A stretch of 12,672 nucleotides of DNA from Leptospira perdikensis (lineage in GTDB: Bacteria > Spirochaetota > Leptospiria > Leptospirales > Leptospiraceae). Below the pieces are notes generated by a model. The model ran no database searches and was not told where the DNA came from. It worked only from the letters and a program-made list of their open reading frames with translations. Positions within the stretch are counted from its first letter, which is position 1. Each line of letters starts with the position of its first letter. Position numbers and translations under genes: made by a program. The stretch covers positions 1 to 12,672 of the forward strand of contig NZ_RQGA01000016.1 in the NCBI RefSeq assembly GCF_004769575.1, in the 5' to 3' direction. Shown in pieces: positions 1-7,624 of this stretch.

Positions 1-77
1 GCGAGTGACAGAAGAGGAATGTGTCGCAGACCGAGCGAGGGCTAGTCCCGAAGCGAAGCGTTAAGTCGCTGTTATGC
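1..77 (-). repeat. attC-like site S0 (partial, cut by window edge)
   Basis: This is the right part of a repeat, ending in core GTTATGC at 71-77. It keeps the conserved segment with GTGTCGCAGACC and the L arm CGTTAAGTC. It belongs to the PIN-gene cassette, whose private end sequence follows directly. Confidence 0.8.
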
Positions 78-89
78 GTAGTTGCTTAC

Positions 90-935
90 TTAATCAAAAA
101 ACTCTCCAGTATCGAATAATTGCCCGCACTTTTCACATCTTAACTGCCAAGTCAATCCACCATATCTAGATCTTAAATATGCCCCAGTATCTTCTGAATA
201 TGTATGTCCCTTCCCATCAATACAATAATATGATTCTAACTTGATTTGGTCTACTAAGGGTTGTATTATAGGATCAGGTGCGTAATTTTCTAAAATCTCA
301 GCAATATTTGTGCTATATATTGAGCTTGTCTGATTGAATATTTCATCAAAATCGGAATGGTTTTTACTCTCATTTTTGGGATGGGAAAAATCTTCTGTAT
401 TTTCTGTGCAAAAGTAATAAACATCTCCATCTTTATAATTTTTTTCTTTATAATCCTTGTAGCTCAATATATGTAAAGCGTCTGCTATTGAATTTTTGTT
501 TCTATGGAAAGGAGCTCTCTTTTCTAATGCGAGATCTATTATTTTAACCCTTAATTCTGGGCTAATTGTTACTTTTGTTGCTAGATGGCTTTGTAAAAAA
601 TTTTTAACGATTTGAAATGAAAAATTTGTTTTATCTATTATTTTTTGTTCATTACTTTTAGCATAAGCAATAAGTTTTTGAAGGAGAACTTTCTCTTCTT
701 CCGACACAAAATCGTATAATATTTTAACTTGATCTACAGAGGATTTGAAACTTTGTATGTAGCTTTTTTTTACATGCTCTTCATTTCTAATAAATTCATC
801 TAAAATAATATCATTTGTTAAAATGGATATTTTCCTATCAGTTGCTAGAGATATAAGTTTGTTAGTGATTTGTCTATATTTGAATTTAGAGCAAATTGTT
901 AACCATACGCAGGTGTCAATATATATTTTGATCAT
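90..935 (-). CDS. PIN-domain protein, putative metal-dependent RNase
   Basis: A 281-residue protein. The N-terminus (IYIDTCVW, Asp7), ILDEF (Glu47), SIADALHI (Asp152) and the TEN..DF segment (Asn179, Asp182) fit the acidic PIN active site of Mg-dependent ribonucleases such as VapC. It is about twice the length of VapC toxins. An insert of about 100 residues, probably helical, separates the acidic motifs. The C-terminus has Cys238, His244 and C267-x2-C270, a possible zinc site. I chose ATG 935 because AGAAAGG sits just upstream. A TTG at 962 would add nine residues but lies almost on the repeat core. No antitoxin gene is visible in the cassette, so this is not an obvious VapBC pair. An RNA-cleaving defence or stress role is inferred; the PIN assignment is fairly sure. 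Confidence 0.75.
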   Translation of the reverse strand: MIKIYIDTCVWLTICSKFKYRQITNKLISLATDRKISILTNDIILDEFIRNEEHVKKSYIQSFKSSVDQVKILYDFVSEEEKVLLQKLIAYAKSNEQKIIDKTNFSFQIVKNFLQSHLATKVTISPELRVKIIDLALEKRAPFHRNKNSIADALHILSYKDYKEKNYKDGDVYYFCTENTEDFSHPKNESKNHSDFDEIFNQTSSIYSTNIAEILENYAPDPIIQPLVDQIKLESYYCIDGKGHTYSEDTGAYLRSRYGGLTWQLRCEKCGQLFDTGEFFD

Positions 936-966
936 ACAACCTTTCTCTTTGATTTTAAGCAATTAC

Positions 967-1094
967 GCATAACGAATTAGTCTTCCCGAAGTTTCCCGCC
1001 CTGAGCCTTCGTAGAAGGCGTTAGGGAAGCGGGAAATTTGCCGAAGGCCGAGTGAGGCCTTGTGCCGAAACGTAGCGGGAAGATGCTGTTATGC
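967..1094 (-). repeat. attC-like site S1 (short, divergent)
   Basis: Cores are GCATAAC (967-973) and GTTATGC (1088-1094). At about 128 bases it is some 35 shorter than the others. The L arms read TCTTCCCG on both sides, a paired change from the CTTAACG of its neighbours. The inner hairpin uses GCCTTC/GAAGGC and is extended by TTTCCCGC/GCGGGAAA. It is the most divergent repeat here but keeps the conserved TGAG and CGTTAGGG elements. Confidence 0.8.
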
Positions 1095-1107
1095 GAAGTA
1101 TTTGCGT

Positions 1108-2067
1108 TTATGTATCATATTGAATATAGTGATTTATTTTCTCAGCTATTGAGTGTGTGATTGGTTGTAATATTCCTTCCTTAATGTTGATTTGAAATAG
1201 TCTTTTGAAATTAATAGCCCTTTGTCCTTCATGTTCCATGACTGACGTTATACTATTAAGGAAAAAATAAAATTCAGGTGGGGTCTTCTTATTTATAAAT
1301 AATTCGTTTAAAGCCATTATCTCTAATGGATCGCTATAATAATCAAAGAATGGTTTTACATAAGAATTTAGTTTTTCTCTTGCATCCTCGCTATTTGCAA
1401 ATGCATTAAATTCAGGTTCCGAAGTCCCATTTTTCACATTCTCTAGGTTTTGAATTTTCCAAAAATCATCATGGTCTATTATATTTTTTAATGATATTAC
1501 AATTAATCCTTTTGTCGCTTCTGATTTTTCTATTTGATCAATTGATTTTTCAATATGTTGAAATATTCCCTTCGGATTAGGTGAATGTAAAACTTTACAG
1601 GCTATTCCAATAGATTGACCTTCATAATCAAAAATAATATCTGGATTATCTCCCTTTGAAATGTTCGGATTGTCAAGTTTGACTTTCTGAGAAATTCTCA
1701 TACAAGCTAGTGCGAGATATAATTCAAAAACTTTATTCGAATTAGAATCAAGAACAGAAGATTTATCATTCTGCTGAAATTTGGATTCTGCAAGTAGTTT
1801 TATGTGTGGTATTATTTCTGTATAACAAGGATGGTTGGAAATTTTTTTTATTTTTTCCACGATATCGTGAAATCCAAGAATATCTCGATAGGTTTGGCGG
1901 AAGTCCCATTTTTGTTCTACTGGAATTGAGCCTTTGTCTTGTTCGAATAATTTTGTAGATGCGAGAATTATCGCTTCAATTGAAGAATTATTTTGAATAG
2001 TAAAATTTAATTTTTTAAGATATTGTTCTGATTCATATAAGTCTTTTTCTAATTTTTTAAAGTCCAT
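1108..2067 (-). CDS. Uncharacterised protein with possible PD-(D/E)XK-like core
   Basis: I do not recognise this 319-residue family. It is soluble, with no signal peptide or membrane segment. Residues 1-95 look helical. The middle has a Glu in a helix (VFELYLAL, Glu115), then NPDIIF (Asp143), a short turn and GIACK (Lys158), followed by a helix and the strand GLIVISL. This order of helix-Glu, strand-Asp, strand-x-x-Lys resembles restriction-endonuclease-like folds, but Ala-Cys stands where the second acidic residue is expected, so the site may be degenerate. ATG 2067 follows AAGGAT at good spacing. It is the only gene of its cassette. The nuclease suggestion is inference; the gene itself is well supported by length, ribosome binding site and position. 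Confidence 0.7.
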   Translation of the reverse strand: MDFKKLEKDLYESEQYLKKLNFTIQNNSSIEAIILASTKLFEQDKGSIPVEQKWDFRQTYRDILGFHDIVEKIKKISNHPCYTEIIPHIKLLAESKFQQNDKSSVLDSNSNKVFELYLALACMRISQKVKLDNPNISKGDNPDIIFDYEGQSIGIACKVLHSPNPKGIFQHIEKSIDQIEKSEATKGLIVISLKNIIDHDDFWKIQNLENVKNGTSEPEFNAFANSEDAREKLNSYVKPFFDYYSDPLEIMALNELFINKKTPPEFYFFLNSITSVMEHEGQRAINFKRLFQINIKEGILQPITHSIAEKINHYIQYDT

Positions 2068-2092
2068 TTTTTATCCTTTTTGCAAATATTTC

Positions 2093-2253
2093 GCATAACG
2101 AACTAGACTTAACGATGTTCCCCGACCCTGAGTCCCGGCGGGACGTTAGGGACTGGCACGTAGCTTGCGAATGCACGCGAGTGACAGGAGGGGAATGTGT
2201 CGCAGACCGAGCGAGGGCCTGTCCCGAAGCGAAGCGTTAAGGCGCTGTTATGC
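2093..2253 (-). repeat. attC-like site S2
   Basis: Cores are GCATAAC (2093-2099) and GTTATGC (2247-2253), about 161 bases. L arms pair as CTTAACG, and the inner hairpin is GTCCC/GGGAC. It is the 3' repeat of the GHKL ATPase cassette. Confidence 0.85.
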
Positions 2254-2262
2254 GCTGGATGT

Positions 2263-3852
2263 TTACTTAAAAGAAAGATTAAATAATTTTTTGAAAGCTA
2301 GTTCTGTTAATTCTTTAAAATCATTTAATTCGCTATCAGTTGGGGAATTAGTTGCTTTTTTATGAATTAGATCGCATCGTTTGTCATAGTAAAATTTTAT
2401 TTTTTTCCAATTTGCTTCAGTGATTTCACGTGGTGTCCCTTTAGTTACTTTTTTTATTTCGTTATGGACTTGTGTTCTATCGCTAAACATACCTTTAATA
2501 CGATCTTCAGAATATTGCTGTCCTGAATCATGGAGTAAAAATTCTTTAAATCCGATTTCCAAAGATGAGTCTAATAGTAATAGATTTATTCTATTTTTTT
2601 GAGAAAGTCTTTTATTTTTTGATATATTTGTTACGGCGATTATCGTTTCATAAAGGCCGACTGTCCACGGTTTTTGTTTACCAGTTTCTTGATTTTTAAA
2701 TTTTATTAAATCTTCTTCTCTTATTTTTACTGGAGGTAGAGCAAGTGAGTATGCTTTTTTGACTTTTGGAAAGTCTTGAATAGTTTTCTTTTCTATTGTT
2801 CCTTTATCATAGGCATAGATTTTTTCTTCGGCATCATTGTACAATCTTCGACAAAGACTCGCATAAGTTGTAACAATATCTATTAGCGTATCTCGAATGG
2901 TCTCAAAAAAAATACTTTCATAATTAATTCCTGACTTACTTGAATTCCATGGCATATACTGAGGGCTACCAAAGACTTTTATTATTACACGAGTTAAGGA
3001 GACAACCCCGTGTGGTTGTCCAGCTTTTCCAGATGTAAAACCAACTTCATAACTTTTTTCAGCTCGTGAGATCAATCTATCGTTACAATAGAAAAAAACT
3101 CCATAATCTCCTTGCCCAGCAGATCCGCCTTCCCTGGCTAAACCAGCTGTTATATAGCATTCAAGTTTTGAATTTTCTATTGTAATTGATGTTTTAATTT
3201 GTTTTGGTAAGTATTCTGGATTGTAACTCCATGAATTATCGAAAACTTTAGATTCTAATTTTCTATCGTTTACTTTAATAATAAGGTTTTTATTTTTTAA
3301 ATAATAACCATAGGTGACTTCTAAATGATCTATAGCTCTTTCTATTAGCTCTTCATTGAGGGGAAAACGTAATCGCGTGAGCTCAATTATAGTTGTCCCT
3401 TCATTTATTGGATCAATTTCATAGTAAGGCAAATCCCATGAGTCATCGACTAGCCAATTGTCATCGACATCAATTTGATATGTTTTGTTTTTACTATACC
3501 TTGTTTTAAATTTTATATCTTGAGCCATTGCAACAACTGCTCTTTTGGATCCAACTCCGAATAAACCAATTATTGGATGACTTGAATCGCTCGTCGTTTG
3601 ACCTGGACCAATGATAGTAGAAAGGTCGCTTTCTCTTATTCCACCAGCATTATCAATAATCTTAATGAGTCTTTGTGTGATATCGATTTCAATTTCGATT
3701 TCTAAACTTCGTGACTTTCCTTTTTTTATCCATTGATCTAGAGAATTATCGACTAGTTCGCATAATGATGCTTTTATATCATAGTCAGCTATGATAGATT
3801 TGAAAATTCTTTTGCTGGGCGATGCATTTAAGTTTCCTTTTTCTGTTTTCAT
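2263..3852 (-). CDS. GHKL-type ATPase with C-terminal HEPN-like motif
   Basis: A 529-residue protein. The N-terminal ATP-binding motifs of the gyrase/Hsp90/histidine kinase/MutL fold are clear: N box ELVDNSLD (32-39), DNAGGI (67-72, Asp67 for adenine) and GLFGVGSKRA (96-105). No kinase phospho-acceptor region or membrane segment is evident, so it is a cytosolic stand-alone ATPase, closer to Hsp90- or MORC-like proteins. The last ~90 residues look helical and contain RCDLIH (Arg492-x4-His497), which fits the R-x4-6-H signature of HEPN ribonucleases. This suggests an ATPase sensor joined to an RNase effector, as in abortive-infection proteins. The ATPase part is seen directly; the HEPN call and defence role are inference. 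The ribosome binding site is weak (GAGAG). It is the largest gene in the window. Confidence 0.8.
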   Translation of the reverse strand: MKTEKGNLNASPSKRIFKSIIADYDIKASLCELVDNSLDQWIKKGKSRSLEIEIEIDITQRLIKIIDNAGGIRESDLSTIIGPGQTTSDSSHPIIGLFGVGSKRAVVAMAQDIKFKTRYSKNKTYQIDVDDNWLVDDSWDLPYYEIDPINEGTTIIELTRLRFPLNEELIERAIDHLEVTYGYYLKNKNLIIKVNDRKLESKVFDNSWSYNPEYLPKQIKTSITIENSKLECYITAGLAREGGSAGQGDYGVFFYCNDRLISRAEKSYEVGFTSGKAGQPHGVVSLTRVIIKVFGSPQYMPWNSSKSGINYESIFFETIRDTLIDIVTTYASLCRRLYNDAEEKIYAYDKGTIEKKTIQDFPKVKKAYSLALPPVKIREEDLIKFKNQETGKQKPWTVGLYETIIAVTNISKNKRLSQKNRINLLLLDSSLEIGFKEFLLHDSGQQYSEDRIKGMFSDRTQVHNEIKKVTKGTPREITEANWKKIKFYYDKRCDLIHKKATNSPTDSELNDFKELTELAFKKLFNLSFK

Positions 3853-3889
3853 TTTTTTGGTTTCTCTCTATAAAATTTAAACATCTTGC

Positions 3890-4054
3890 GCATAACGAAT
3901 TAGACTAACCGACGTAGGCTGGCCCTGAGTCCCCGGAGGGGACGTTAGGGATTGGCACGACACTTGCGTAGGCAAGAGGAGTGACAAAAGCCTATGTGTC
4001 GGAGACCGAACGAGGGCGTAAGTCCCGAAGTGAAGCGGTTAGTTGCTGTTATGC
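3890..4054 (-). repeat. attC-like site S3
   Basis: Cores are GCATAAC (3890-3896) and GTTATGC (4048-4054), about 165 bases. L arms pair as ACTAACCG, a compensated variant. The sub-hairpin is CTTGC/GCAAG. It is the 3' repeat of the secreted-protein cassette and is closely related to the left part of S10. Confidence 0.85.
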
Positions 4055-4058
4055 GTAG

Positions 4059-4808
4059 TTATTTTAAGTATACTTTTAATTTTGGACTCATGAATTGCCC
4101 AGATTCATAGTTTATTGACTTTATCGTTCCAATTAAAGTTGTAACTTTATTTTTTTCCAAGTTTATAACTGATTTTTCATCAGGAAATACTTTTTGTATT
4201 TCTACTTGAATTTCATTATTTTGTTCAATCTCTGAAGTAGAATCTTCAATGTTTTTACTAATGATTTTAGAATCGTAATACTGCTCGCTTTTACCTAAAT
4301 AATAGATTGCGTTATATTTTCCAGTTTCCTGCCAACAAGTATTGCAAAAAGCAAGTTGAAAAGCGATAGCGAATGCAATAAGCGGATTTTTTTCAATATT
4401 TCCATCTCCATATAATAATTGAGAAGAGGGATCATTTTTAATTTGTTGAATTAGTTTTTTTGATTGTTTGATTCCTTCAGGAGAAAGTTCTGTCTCAGCT
4501 TTTACATCATTTAAATTCACAGATTCGAAAGATATTTTTTTACCTATCCATTTTGAATTAATTTCTTTAAGGTAAGTTAACTGATTTTTACTTCGTAATT
4601 TCTTTTGAACTTCTGTGTCTTTTGGATTTGGATTAAATTTTACGATATCACCAAGGATATTAATAATTAAATCTTTATCTGCATCATTTTGGTTTATTTC
4701 TATTTGTTCTGAAACTGGATACTGATCATTTTCATTTTCTGGATTTTCACCTAGAATAATTGTGAAGTTTGCAAAAATTATAAGGCAAAATATAAATTTT
4801 TTTTTCAT
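4059..4808 (-). CDS. Secreted or periplasmic protein of unknown function
   Basis: A 249-residue protein from ATG 4808. It begins MKKK, then a hydrophobic stretch (FIFCLIIFANFTIIL) and Gly-Glu, a typical Sec signal peptide with likely cleavage near residues 20-21. There is no lipobox at the expected place. The rest is polar, with an acidic Asn-rich segment after the signal, a YLGKSEQYYDSK stretch, and no motif I recognise. An in-frame ATG at 4844 lies inside the repeat core and would add twelve charged residues in front of the signal. I prefer 4808 because the signal peptide then starts at the N-terminus and AAAGAG precedes it. It is the only gene in its cassette and the only one predicted to be exported. 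Function unknown. Confidence 0.7.
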   Translation of the reverse strand: MKKKFIFCLIIFANFTIILGENPENENDQYPVSEQIEINQNDADKDLIINILGDIVKFNPNPKDTEVQKKLRSKNQLTYLKEINSKWIGKKISFESVNLNDVKAETELSPEGIKQSKKLIQQIKNDPSSQLLYGDGNIEKNPLIAFAIAFQLAFCNTCWQETGKYNAIYYLGKSEQYYDSKIISKNIEDSTSEIEQNNEIQVEIQKVFPDEKSVINLEKNKVTTLIGTIKSINYESGQFMSPKLKVYLK

Positions 4809-4840
4809 TTTTTTCTCTTTGAATTTTTTAAAATAATTAC

Positions 4841-5002
4841 GCATAACGAACTAGACTTAACGACGTTCCCTGACCCTGAGTCCCGGACGGGACGTTAGGG
4901 ACTGGCACGTAGCTTGCGTATGCGGGCGAGTGACAGAAGAGGAATGTGTCGCAGACCGAGCGAGGGCTAGTCCCGAAGCGAAGCGTTAAGTTGCTGTTAT
5001 GC
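4841..5002 (-). repeat. attC-like site S4
   Basis: Cores are GCATAAC (4841-4847) and GTTATGC (4996-5002), about 162 bases. L arms pair as ACTTAACG. It is the 3' repeat of the two-gene cyclase cassette. Confidence 0.85.
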
Positions 5003-5015
5003 GCTGTTTATGACT

Positions 5016-5639
5016 TTATTCAATTTTTAGTCGGTAGATTTCGCTTTCTCCAACACCTTTTAAGTTGATCAACTCTTTAAATTTTGAATACTTTTCTTGA
5101 GATTCAGATGAAAGCTTGGCAAAAACTGAACTTGATAGCAGAACTTGATCGGGTTTTGATTCTCCATTAATTCGAGAACATCTATCTACTACTAATCCAA
5201 TTGGATCGATAATTCCTTCTTTAAGTAATCCGAAATTTGAATTATATACATAACCAAAATCTATAGATATTTTCGACTTAAGTTGCCAGGTTTTATTATC
5301 GTACCTTGCAATGTCTCGAAACAAAGAATGGGAATCTGTGGCGCAGCGAATGACACTATCGGAGCTGATTTCCTCGGTGAAATATGCCATTACTTCATCA
5401 CCAATTGTCTTTACTATCGAACCTTTAAATCTTTCGACAATGTTTATTATTCTATGAAGGTAGATTAACTGTCTTTCAATCCATATACCGTCAGGAATTT
5501 GATTTCCAAGACAATATGTTTTGAAATCTGTCGAGCCACATAAATCGATAAATAGAATATATAAACGAATCGGATCAGCTAGTGAAATATCTGCGCTTTT
5601 TGAAACAGAAGCTAGTGAATCTAAATCTACTGCTTTCAT
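5016..5639 (-). CDS. Stand-alone class III nucleotide cyclase domain
   Basis: A 207-residue protein, essentially a bare catalytic domain of the adenylate/guanylate cyclase class III fold that would make a cyclic nucleotide in the cytosol. FIDLCGST holds the first metal Asp32. VKTIGDEV holds Lys77 and the second metal Asp81. DPIGLVVDRCSRI (from Asp145) is the substrate and transition-state region, with Arg156 kept but Asp152 where many cyclases have Asn. The C-terminal LKGVGESEIYRL is typical of the family end. There is no sensor or membrane region, as in the PycC cyclases of Pycsar defence, so a signal generator for a separate effector is possible. It starts nine bases after the upstream gene and lacks a clear ribosome binding site, suggesting translational coupling. 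The base specificity (cAMP, cGMP, cCMP or cUMP) cannot be read from the sequence. Confidence 0.8.
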   Translation of the reverse strand: MKAVDLDSLASVSKSADISLADPIRLYILFIDLCGSTDFKTYCLGNQIPDGIWIERQLIYLHRIINIVERFKGSIVKTIGDEVMAYFTEEISSDSVIRCATDSHSLFRDIARYDNKTWQLKSKISIDFGYVYNSNFGLLKEGIIDPIGLVVDRCSRINGESKPDQVLLSSSVFAKLSSESQEKYSKFKELINLKGVGESEIYRLKIE

Positions 5640-5648
5640 TTGTGTAGA

Positions 5649-6131
5649 TTATTTTGTATCCTGAATTTTGTTTAAAACAAAATCTTCTCCAGTTATAGTT
5701 AAGCTCCATGCATTATCTATAAAATTTAATAGTGCTCTCTTTTTTGCCTTTGAGAGTATATCTGAATAATTCAAAGTATTGGCTTTTGGAATACCGACTT
5801 TTGTAAAAAGTACTTTTATATCGTTCGTAGAAATATCCTTTTTCTTTTCAATCCAATTTAAATAATAAATAAAGAATACAGCAAGATCAGTAGTTACTTT
5901 CATTCCGTTACAGTATTTTCGGTAATATTCATTAATGGTCATTGTGATTCCGCTTTTTCCTAAGTCGGTATGGCTTTCGGTTTTTGGTTTATTCGGTTTT
6001 GAATTTACCGGAATCGATTCTAAATACGTTGCTAATTCTTTTTGCTTGGATTCTATCCATTTCGGATCATGAGATTCAAGTTCAAGTTTGTTTTCCCCAA
6101 TTTGGATTGTAATTCTATACGTTTCTGACAT
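5649..6131 (-). CDS. Small protein, N-terminal strand region plus winged-helix-like domain
   Basis: A 160-residue protein, first of two genes in the cyclase cassette. Residues 1-40 (YRITIQIGENKLELES and a helix) look like a short beta hairpin plus helix. A Pro/Lys-rich linker spans about 41-58. Residues 64-155 (INEYYRKYC, helices, KANTLNYSDIL, WSLTITGEDFV) resemble a winged-helix module, where Trp-x-Leu-Thr-x-x-Gly is a common wing ending. No membrane segment or catalytic motif is seen. AAGGAAC precedes ATG 6131 at a suitable distance. Close linkage to the cyclase suggests it acts with it, as a regulator, adaptor or nucleotide-responsive partner. This is inference, and I cannot name a family with confidence. 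Confidence 0.65.
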   Translation of the reverse strand: MSETYRITIQIGENKLELESHDPKWIESKQKELATYLESIPVNSKPNKPKTESHTDLGKSGITMTINEYYRKYCNGMKVTTDLAVFFIYYLNWIEKKKDISTNDIKVLFTKVGIPKANTLNYSDILSKAKKRALLNFIDNAWSLTITGEDFVLNKIQDTK

Positions 6132-6174
6132 TTTTTGTTCCTTTTTTGTTATTATTTAAAATTTCATAAATAGC

Positions 6175-6337
6175 GCATAACGAACTAGTGTAAACGACGT
6201 TCCCCGACCCTGAGTCCCGGCGGGACGTTAGGGACTGGAACGACGCTTGCGTAAGCAAGAGGAGTGCCAGAGGGGAATGTGTCGTAGACCAAACGAGGGC
6301 GTAAGTCCCGAAATGCAGCGTTTACAGGCTGTTATGC
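6175..6337 (-). repeat. attC-like site S5
   Basis: Cores are GCATAAC (6175-6181) and GTTATGC (6331-6337), about 163 bases. L arms are TGTAAACG on both sides, another compensated variant. It is the 3' repeat of the SEFIR cassette. Confidence 0.85.
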
Positions 6338-6346
6338 GAAGTGGTA

Positions 6347-7420
6347 TTATCCTGGATTATCTGATAAAACGACCGAATCCAAATCATTACTTCTTGGAAT
6401 GTCTTTAGATAGTCGATAAATTAGTTCTTGTTTTTTTATCATTAAATTTGGAATTAGATTTTGTTCCGTACCTTCATCATATACAGGTGCTAGATAAAAA
6501 GCATTAAATTTTGAATATTGCCTTAGAAAATCGGAAAGATTGGTAGAATTCGGATTTGGGTTCATTCGATTGAATCTACCAATCGTTATAAAATATTCCA
6601 TTGGAAATTCTAATTTACTTTCCTTATTCAGTTTTAATATATTCTCTACATTTGAGTTAATATGCACGGTATAACCATGCGGATTGTAGGTGAGTGGACC
6701 ATCGATTATGGAAATTCGGATTTGTTCTTTTTTATCTACAGATCCGATCCTTTTTATCCACGTTGAAAATATTTTTTCTGCAGCCTGTTTCGACTGAAAT
6801 CTCAAACCTAATACAGGTGGTAGTTCCATTTTTTTATCGTACAAAAAAACGGTACCATTCCAATTAGCTTCATTCCATAATTCAACATCAATAAATGTAG
6901 TTAAAATAGCACTTTTTCGTTCTTTTTCCTCTAGTGGTAGTAAATCTCCAAGAGGAGGTTTTTCTGTTTTTTTAATTCCTCGAATTCGCCAATAAAGTTT
7001 TTCATACTCATTTGGATTACTAACGTTATAAGCTGTCTGTCCTTGTATAGGAAGTGGTATAAACTTTAAATGAGTATCTTCGAATACTATTGGTATAATT
7101 TTTTCGTTTCTCGATTTATTATTATATATTAATTGGTAAATTAACGAAGATTCCCAGGTTACTCCCTTGCCAAAATCTATGCTTGGGGATTTTGGTTTAA
7201 GAAAATATGCTTCTGTAGCAACTATTAATATAAATTCTGAATTTACAATTTGATCTTCCATCCATCTTGGCCAACCTTCTGAAGGTGATTCCTCATATTG
7301 ATCGATGATTGAATTTATACCCTGACTTCTGAATTTATTGGATAATCTCAAAATTTTATCCATTAATTCCTCGCTATCGTGGCTATAACTTATAAATACT
7401 TTTTTGTTTTGCTCATTCAT
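6347..7420 (-). CDS. SEFIR (TIR-like) domain protein, putative defence effector
   Basis: A 357-residue protein. Residues 6-150 form a SEFIR domain: KVFISYSHDS (7-16), then the acidic/Trp stretch SEGWPRWMEDQI (47-58), the strand FILIVATEAYF, and GVTWESSLIYQLIY (86-99, Glu90 a candidate catalytic residue by analogy with TIR NADases). Bacterial SEFIR proteins are known single-gene anti-phage systems that deplete NAD. The C-terminal half (about 170-340) is a separate alpha/beta region (PPVLGLRF, FSTWIKRIGSVDKKEQIRIS, GYTVHINSN) that I do not recognise and that may sense infection. ATG 7420 has no clear ribosome binding site. It sits alone in its cassette, directly upstream of the cyclase cassette in reading direction, so co-action with that cyclase is a weak possibility. 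Confidence 0.8.
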   Translation of the reverse strand: MNEQNKKVFISYSHDSEELMDKILRLSNKFRSQGINSIIDQYEESPSEGWPRWMEDQIVNSEFILIVATEAYFLKPKSPSIDFGKGVTWESSLIYQLIYNNKSRNEKIIPIVFEDTHLKFIPLPIQGQTAYNVSNPNEYEKLYWRIRGIKKTEKPPLGDLLPLEEKERKSAILTTFIDVELWNEANWNGTVFLYDKKMELPPVLGLRFQSKQAAEKIFSTWIKRIGSVDKKEQIRISIIDGPLTYNPHGYTVHINSNVENILKLNKESKLEFPMEYFITIGRFNRMNPNPNSTNLSDFLRQYSKFNAFYLAPVYDEGTEQNLIPNLMIKKQELIYRLSKDIPRSNDLDSVVLSDNPG

Positions 7421-7447
7421 ATTTAAAAATAAAATTTATACCATTTC

Positions 7448-7610
7448 GCATAACGAACTAGACTTAACGACGTTCCTCGACCCTGAGTCCCGGAACGGGA
7501 CGTTAGGGACTGGCACGTAGCTTGCGTATGCGGGCGAGTGACAGAAGAGGAATGTGTCGCAGACCGAGCGAGGGCTAGTCCCGAAGTGAAGCGTTAAGTC
7601 GCTGTTATAC
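7448..7610 (-). repeat. attC-like site S6 (hybrid core)
   Basis: The left core is GCATAAC (7448-7454) and the right core is GTTATAC (7604-7610). The two ends therefore do not match each other, but each matches the far end of its own cassette. L arms pair as GACTTAACG. It is the 3' repeat of the Doc toxin-antitoxin cassette. Confidence 0.85.
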
Positions 7611-7624
7611 GACGTAGCCTATTT

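Noticed and set aside
2165..2365. Plus-strand ORF of 66 codons starting MRMHASDRRGMC
   Set aside because: It reads through the conserved attC repeat and then antisense to the GHKL gene. A similar peptide arises at 10605-10799 only because the repeat is conserved.
2420..2602. Plus-strand ORF of 60 codons
   Set aside because: It is antisense to the GHKL ATPase gene, whose motifs are unmistakable.
5283..5468. Plus-strand ORF of 61 codons
   Set aside because: It is antisense to the cyclase gene across its metal-binding region.
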